From positions 27,992 through 91,991 of the forward strand of contig RDDZ01000039.1 in assembly GCA_003852775.1 (NCBI GenBank): 64,000 nt of DNA, read 5' to 3'. A model generated the notes under the pieces. That model did not search any database. It was not told the origin of the DNA and was given only the letters and a program-made list of their open reading frames with translations. Within the stretch, counting starts at the first letter, position 1, and each line of letters opens with the position of its first letter. The translations under genes and the position numbers were made by a program. Origin of the DNA: Microbacteriaceae bacterium (GTDB taxonomy: Bacteria; Actinomycetota; Actinomycetes; Actinomycetales; Microbacteriaceae). Positions 61,287 to 64,000 of this stretch are shown piece after piece.

Positions 61287-61984
61287 CCCCCGTCATCGAG
61301 CTGACCGGCGTGACACGCACCTACCCCGGCGAACCGCCGGTTGCCGCCCTCCGCGGCGTCGACCTCACCATCGAGCCGGGAGAACTCGTCGGCATCGTCG
61401 GCCCCTCCGGATCCGGAAAGACGACACTGCTGCAGATCATGGGCACCCTCGACCGACCCACGGCCGGAAAGGTTCGTGTCGCGGGCCGTGACACCTCCGA
61501 CCTCGACGACCGGCAACTCTCCACCCTCCGTTCAGCGCGCATCGGATTCGTCTTCCAACAGTTCTTCCTGGACGAGCACCAGAGCGTGCTCGACAACGTC
61601 GCCGACGGACTCCTGTACGCGGGAACCCCAGCCAGCACCCGCCGCAGGCTAGGGCGCGAAGCGCTGACACAGGTCGGCCTCGATCACAGGACCGACGCTC
61701 TTCCCTCGCAGCTGTCCGGAGGCCAGCGGCAACGCGTCGCGATCGCCCGAGCCCTCATCGGCGAACCGGACATCGTCCTCGCGGACGAACCCACCGGAAA
61801 CCTCGACAGCACCACGGGGAACGCGATCCTCGCCTTGCTCGACGCCCTCAATCGGCGCGGCACCACCATCGTGGTGATCACCCACGACCTCGCCATCGCC
61901 GCCCGCCTGCCCAGGCGCGTCGAGATCCTCGATGGCCGCATCGTCAGCGACACCATCCAGGACCACCCCAAGGAGAACGCATGA
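61283..61984 (+). CDS. ABC exporter ATPase, MacB/LolD-like
   Basis: A 233-residue ATPase. Walker [17 protein letters not shown]-loop [12 protein letters not shown], signature [15 protein letters not shown], Walker [13 protein letters not shown], and His-loop [10 protein letters not shown]. Sequence features are those of the MacB/FtsE/LolD group, which power extrusion rather than import. The ATG overlaps the adaptor stop, and its own stop overlaps the permease start. Confidence 0.94.
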   Translation: MTPVIELTGVTRTYPGEPPVAALRGVDLTIEPGELVGIVGPSGSGKTTLLQIMGTLDRPTAGKVRVAGRDTSDLDDRQLSTLRSARIGFVFQQFFLDEHQSVLDNVADGLLYAGTPASTRRRLGREALTQVGLDHRTDALPSQLSGGQRQRVAIARALIGEPDIVLADEPTGNLDSTTGNAILALLDALNRRGTTIVVITHDLAIAARLPRRVEILDGRIVSDTIQDHPKENA

Positions 61985-63186
61985 CCACCGACGACGACCT
62001 CTCGCCCCGCCGGCTGCGCCCACGGGACGTGCTCCGCGTCAGCAGCATCGGCATCAGAACCCGCAAAGTCCGCGCCGCGCTCTCCGCCCTAGGGATCGCG
62101 ATCGGTACCGCATCAATCGTCGGCGTCCTCGGACTCTCCTCCTCGTCGCAGGCAGGACTGCTCGCCGAGATCGACTCGCTCGGCACCAATCTCCTCACCG
62201 TCAGCACCGGGCGCGACCTCTCCGGCGACGCGGCCGCCCTCCCGGTCGATGCGCCAGACCGGATCGGTCGGATCGCCGACGTGACCGACGTCGAGTCCAC
62301 CGCAGCGATCGACATCCCCATCTACCGCAACCCGTTCATCCCCGCCGTCAACACCAACAGTCTCGCTCTACGCGCCGCCACCCCGGGACTGCCCGACGCG
62401 ATCGGCGCTGCAATCGCCCACGGCGACTTCCTCAACCCCGCCACCGAACAGCTTCCCGTCGTGGTCCTCGGCTCCACCGCGGCACGGCGCCTCGGCATCG
62501 CCAGCGTCCACCCGGGAGCGCGCCTCTGGATCGACCAGCAATGGTTCTCCATCGCCGGCATCCTGGCCCCGGCAACCCTGGCGCCCGAGATCGACTCCTC
62601 CGTGCTCGTCGGGTTCGCCGCCGCCCAGGACTACCTCGGCTTCGATGGACACCCCACCACGATCTACGTGCGCACAGACACCGAACAAGTCGCTGTGGTT
62701 CACGCCCTCCTCGCCCGCACCGCGAACCCCGAGAACCCCAACGAAGTCGCCGTCAGCCGCCCGTCCGACGCCCTCCTCGCCCGCGCCCAGGCAGAGAGCG
62801 CCCTGAACTCGCTGCTCCTCGGACTCGGGGCCATCTCACTCCTGGTCGGAACCGTCGGCGTCGCCAACACCATGATCGTCTCGGTTCTCGAACGGCGTGG
62901 CGAGATCGGCCTGCGCCGCGCACTCGGCGCCACCAGAGGACACATCCGCACCCAGTTCTTCAACGAGGCGATCCTGCTTTCACTCATAGGAGGCGTCACC
63001 GGGGTCCTAGTCGGAGCACTCGCGACCGTCGTCTACGCGACCAGCAAAGGCTGGCTCGTCGTCATCCCGCCGCTCGCCTGGACCGGCGGGCTCGGCTCCG
63101 CACTGGTCATCGGAGCCATCGCAGGCCTTCTCCCTGCCATACGTGCTGCGCGTATGTCACCGACCGAGGCGCTGTGGGCCTCGTAA
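61981..63186 (+). CDS. ABC exporter permease, MacB/FtsX-like
   Basis: A 401-residue permease with the MacB topology: one N-terminal helix ([20 protein letters not shown]), a 200-residue extracytoplasmic domain, and three C-terminal helices ([20 protein letters not shown] onward). [19 protein letters not shown] is the family coupling loop. With the adaptor and ATPase it would extrude a peptide, antibiotic or lipid from the membrane. The two-component system transcribed divergently likely controls the unit. After the stop there is no further gene. Confidence 0.93.
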   Translation: MTTDDDLSPRRLRPRDVLRVSSIGIRTRKVRAALSALGIAIGTASIVGVLGLSSSSQAGLLAEIDSLGTNLLTVSTGRDLSGDAAALPVDAPDRIGRIADVTDVESTAAIDIPIYRNPFIPAVNTNSLALRAATPGLPDAIGAAIAHGDFLNPATEQLPVVVLGSTAARRLGIASVHPGARLWIDQQWFSIAGILAPATLAPEIDSSVLVGFAAAQDYLGFDGHPTTIYVRTDTEQVAVVHALLARTANPENPNEVAVSRPSDALLARAQAESALNSLLLGLGAISLLVGTVGVANTMIVSVLERRGEIGLRRALGATRGHIRTQFFNEAILLSLIGGVTGVLVGALATVVYATSKGWLVVIPPLAWTGGLGSALVIGAIAGLLPAIRAARMSPTEALWAS

Positions 63187-63298
63187 CAAGCGACGCCAGG
63201 CGATTGGGCGCAGGATCCAACTCGCTGTCGGCTTCTCGAGCGGCTGAGCACCGGACCAAGCCGTTCCGGCGATGCGCCCGTGGCGGACAGCCTGGCAT

Positions 63299-63822
63299 CT
63301 AGCGAACCTGCGCGAGTGCTCGGACGGCCGCTACAGCCTGTCGCGGTGTCACACCATTGCCGAGCGCAGTGAGCTGTTGAGCGTGCGTGAGCCCGTACTC
63401 AGAGTCGGTGACCCATCCCTCGCTCAGGCCCATCAGCCATTCCACGAACGCCGGAGCGGGAGCGGGTCCGCGCTCGTTCAGGATCGGAGGGGCTGGAGCG
63501 GGCCTGCCGGTGATGCGCTCCCATCGGGCGATGGCTCCGGCGTAGCGTCCCCAGCGTCGAAGAACTCCTCAATCAGCGCGAACGCCGCCTCCGGGGAGGG
63601 CTGGCGTCCGCGCCGAGTCACGAGGTCGATCACCTGATGGCTGAGCGCGATCGTGCCGCGACGCGCCTTGACCTGCACCAGCGTCTCGCCACCCCTGGCG
63701 GAGTCCGAGGCCAGCGGAGTGCGGAACAGCGCGTCGAGCGAGGACGAAAATGCGGAACCGGGGATGCGGTGCGCCGATGGCGGAAGCGGGAAGGCCGATC
63801 CATTGCGCGTCGTAACGGAGGT
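63299..63822 (-). pseudogene. Phage-type DNA cytosine methyltransferase, C-terminal fragment
   Basis: The minus strand ends WGRYAGAIARWERI, FVEWLMGLSEGWVTDSEYGL and LTALGNGVTPRQAVAAVRAL, a typical end of phage and mobile C5-methyltransferases. An earlier part, LFRTPLASDSARGGETLVQV and IALSHQVIDLVTRRGR, is in a different reading phase, so there is a frameshift near 63550. The N-terminal catalytic half is missing and replaced at 63823 by IS481-like sequence. The methyltransferase is inactive here. Confidence 0.65.
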
Positions 63823-63901
63823 CGGCGCATTAGCGTGAGTCACGAAGACCTCCGTGTCGACGGTTTGAGTGTGGTAATCCACATCGTCCACGGAGGTCTT
63901 C
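63823..63901 (-). mobile_element. IS481-like 5' end remnant with inverted repeat
   Basis: The minus strand starts with GAAGACCTCCGTG, repeated inverted 45 nt later (63889-63901 and 63844-63856). VTHANAP follows, matching my memory of the first residues of many actinobacterial IS481 transposases (MTHANAPL). Homology stops there and passes into the methyltransferase fragment, so only the left end is present. Confidence 0.45.
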
Positions 63902-63940
63902 GCCTACCTCAGGCGTTCACCACGTGTCGGGGAAGAGCAA

Positions 63941-64000
63941 CTAGATGTACCGGGTCATCACGTTGGTGCCAGTCGGGTGATCGGCGGGTGGCCTCCGAGG
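63941..64000 (-). mobile_element. IS481-like transposase 3' end, partial
   Basis: Entering from the right edge, the minus strand reads LGGHPPITRL in one phase and TNVMTRYI-stop in the neighbouring phase. This looks like the end of an IS481-type integrase-fold transposase (LGG.PP..R pattern) carrying a small frame error. The gene continues beyond the window. Followed within 40 nt by the other IS481-like end, it suggests two copies or a tandem insertion. Confidence 0.4.

Noticed and set aside
1-64000. tRNA, rRNA, riboswitch or replication origin
   Set aside because: I saw no cloverleaf, rRNA or riboswitch core. The DnaA-like boxes at 7516-7564 are too few and lack an AT-rich unwinding region and dnaA/dnaN context for an origin.

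Overview
The window is very GC-rich with dense, mostly codon-biased genes, frequent 4-base stop/start overlaps and several apparently leaderless starts preceded by TANNNT -10 boxes. Gene content points to a Microbacteriaceae-type actinobacterium: class Ia ribonucleotide reductase, GTP-type PEP carboxykinase with GlpX, a RamB-like regulator, OhrR-, PadR- and LacI-type regulators, and dispersed GGTTTCGACACGC...GCTACTCAACC repeats. The family assignment is inference; no rRNA or tRNA lies in the window.

Layout. 1-3.6 kb: a truncated VOC gene, an ECF-type sigma factor fused to a zinc-finger/membrane/extracytoplasmic tail, then about 1.6 kb of decayed gene fragments. 3.7-7.6 kb: ribonucleotide reductase genes read leftward, with the redox-active C-terminal cysteine tail of the large subunit in a separate overlapping 26-codon frame. 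The promoter region carries two NrdR-like boxes 32 bp apart and a cluster of DnaA-box-like 9-mers. 7.6-18.7 kb: housekeeping and accessory genes (two MFS carriers, aldo/keto reductase, hydrolase, DUF4349 lipoprotein, FMN reductase, OhrR-like and PadR regulators, lactate dehydrogenase with its GntR regulator). 18.8-23.2 kb: gluconeogenic pair pckG-glpX divergent from a RamB-like regulator.

23.1-30.7 kb: a cluster of structured repeats, a membrane protein, a cupin regulator, a DUF1028 protein and a peptide-type ABC importer with a fused double ATPase. 30.7-44.3 kb: a complete rhamnose catabolic operon (LacI, isomerase, mutarotase, bifunctional aldolase/dehydrogenase, kinase) facing a glycoside operon (GH78 rhamnosidase, GH3, MFS, LacI), so rhamnosides could be imported, cleaved and burned. 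44.4-52 kb: a tightly coupled seven-gene operon of LacI, an AnmK/levoglucosan-kinase-like kinase, a sugar ABC importer, a Gfo/Idh/MocA oxidoreductase and a zinc-type dehydrogenase; this is the best candidate for an undescribed carbohydrate (perhaps anhydrosugar) pathway.

52-57.4 kb: an MFS carrier, two GntR-type genes (one broken), head-to-head truncated gene remnants, a PfkB kinase and a secreted lysozyme-like protein. 57.5-63.2 kb: a two-component system divergent from a lipoprotein/adaptor/MacB-type ABC export operon. 63.3-64 kb: debris of a phage-type cytosine methyltransferase and IS481-like sequence, so the right end looks like a mobile or island boundary. Long palindromes sit in gene-end spacers; two of them are 74-bp copies of the same element.
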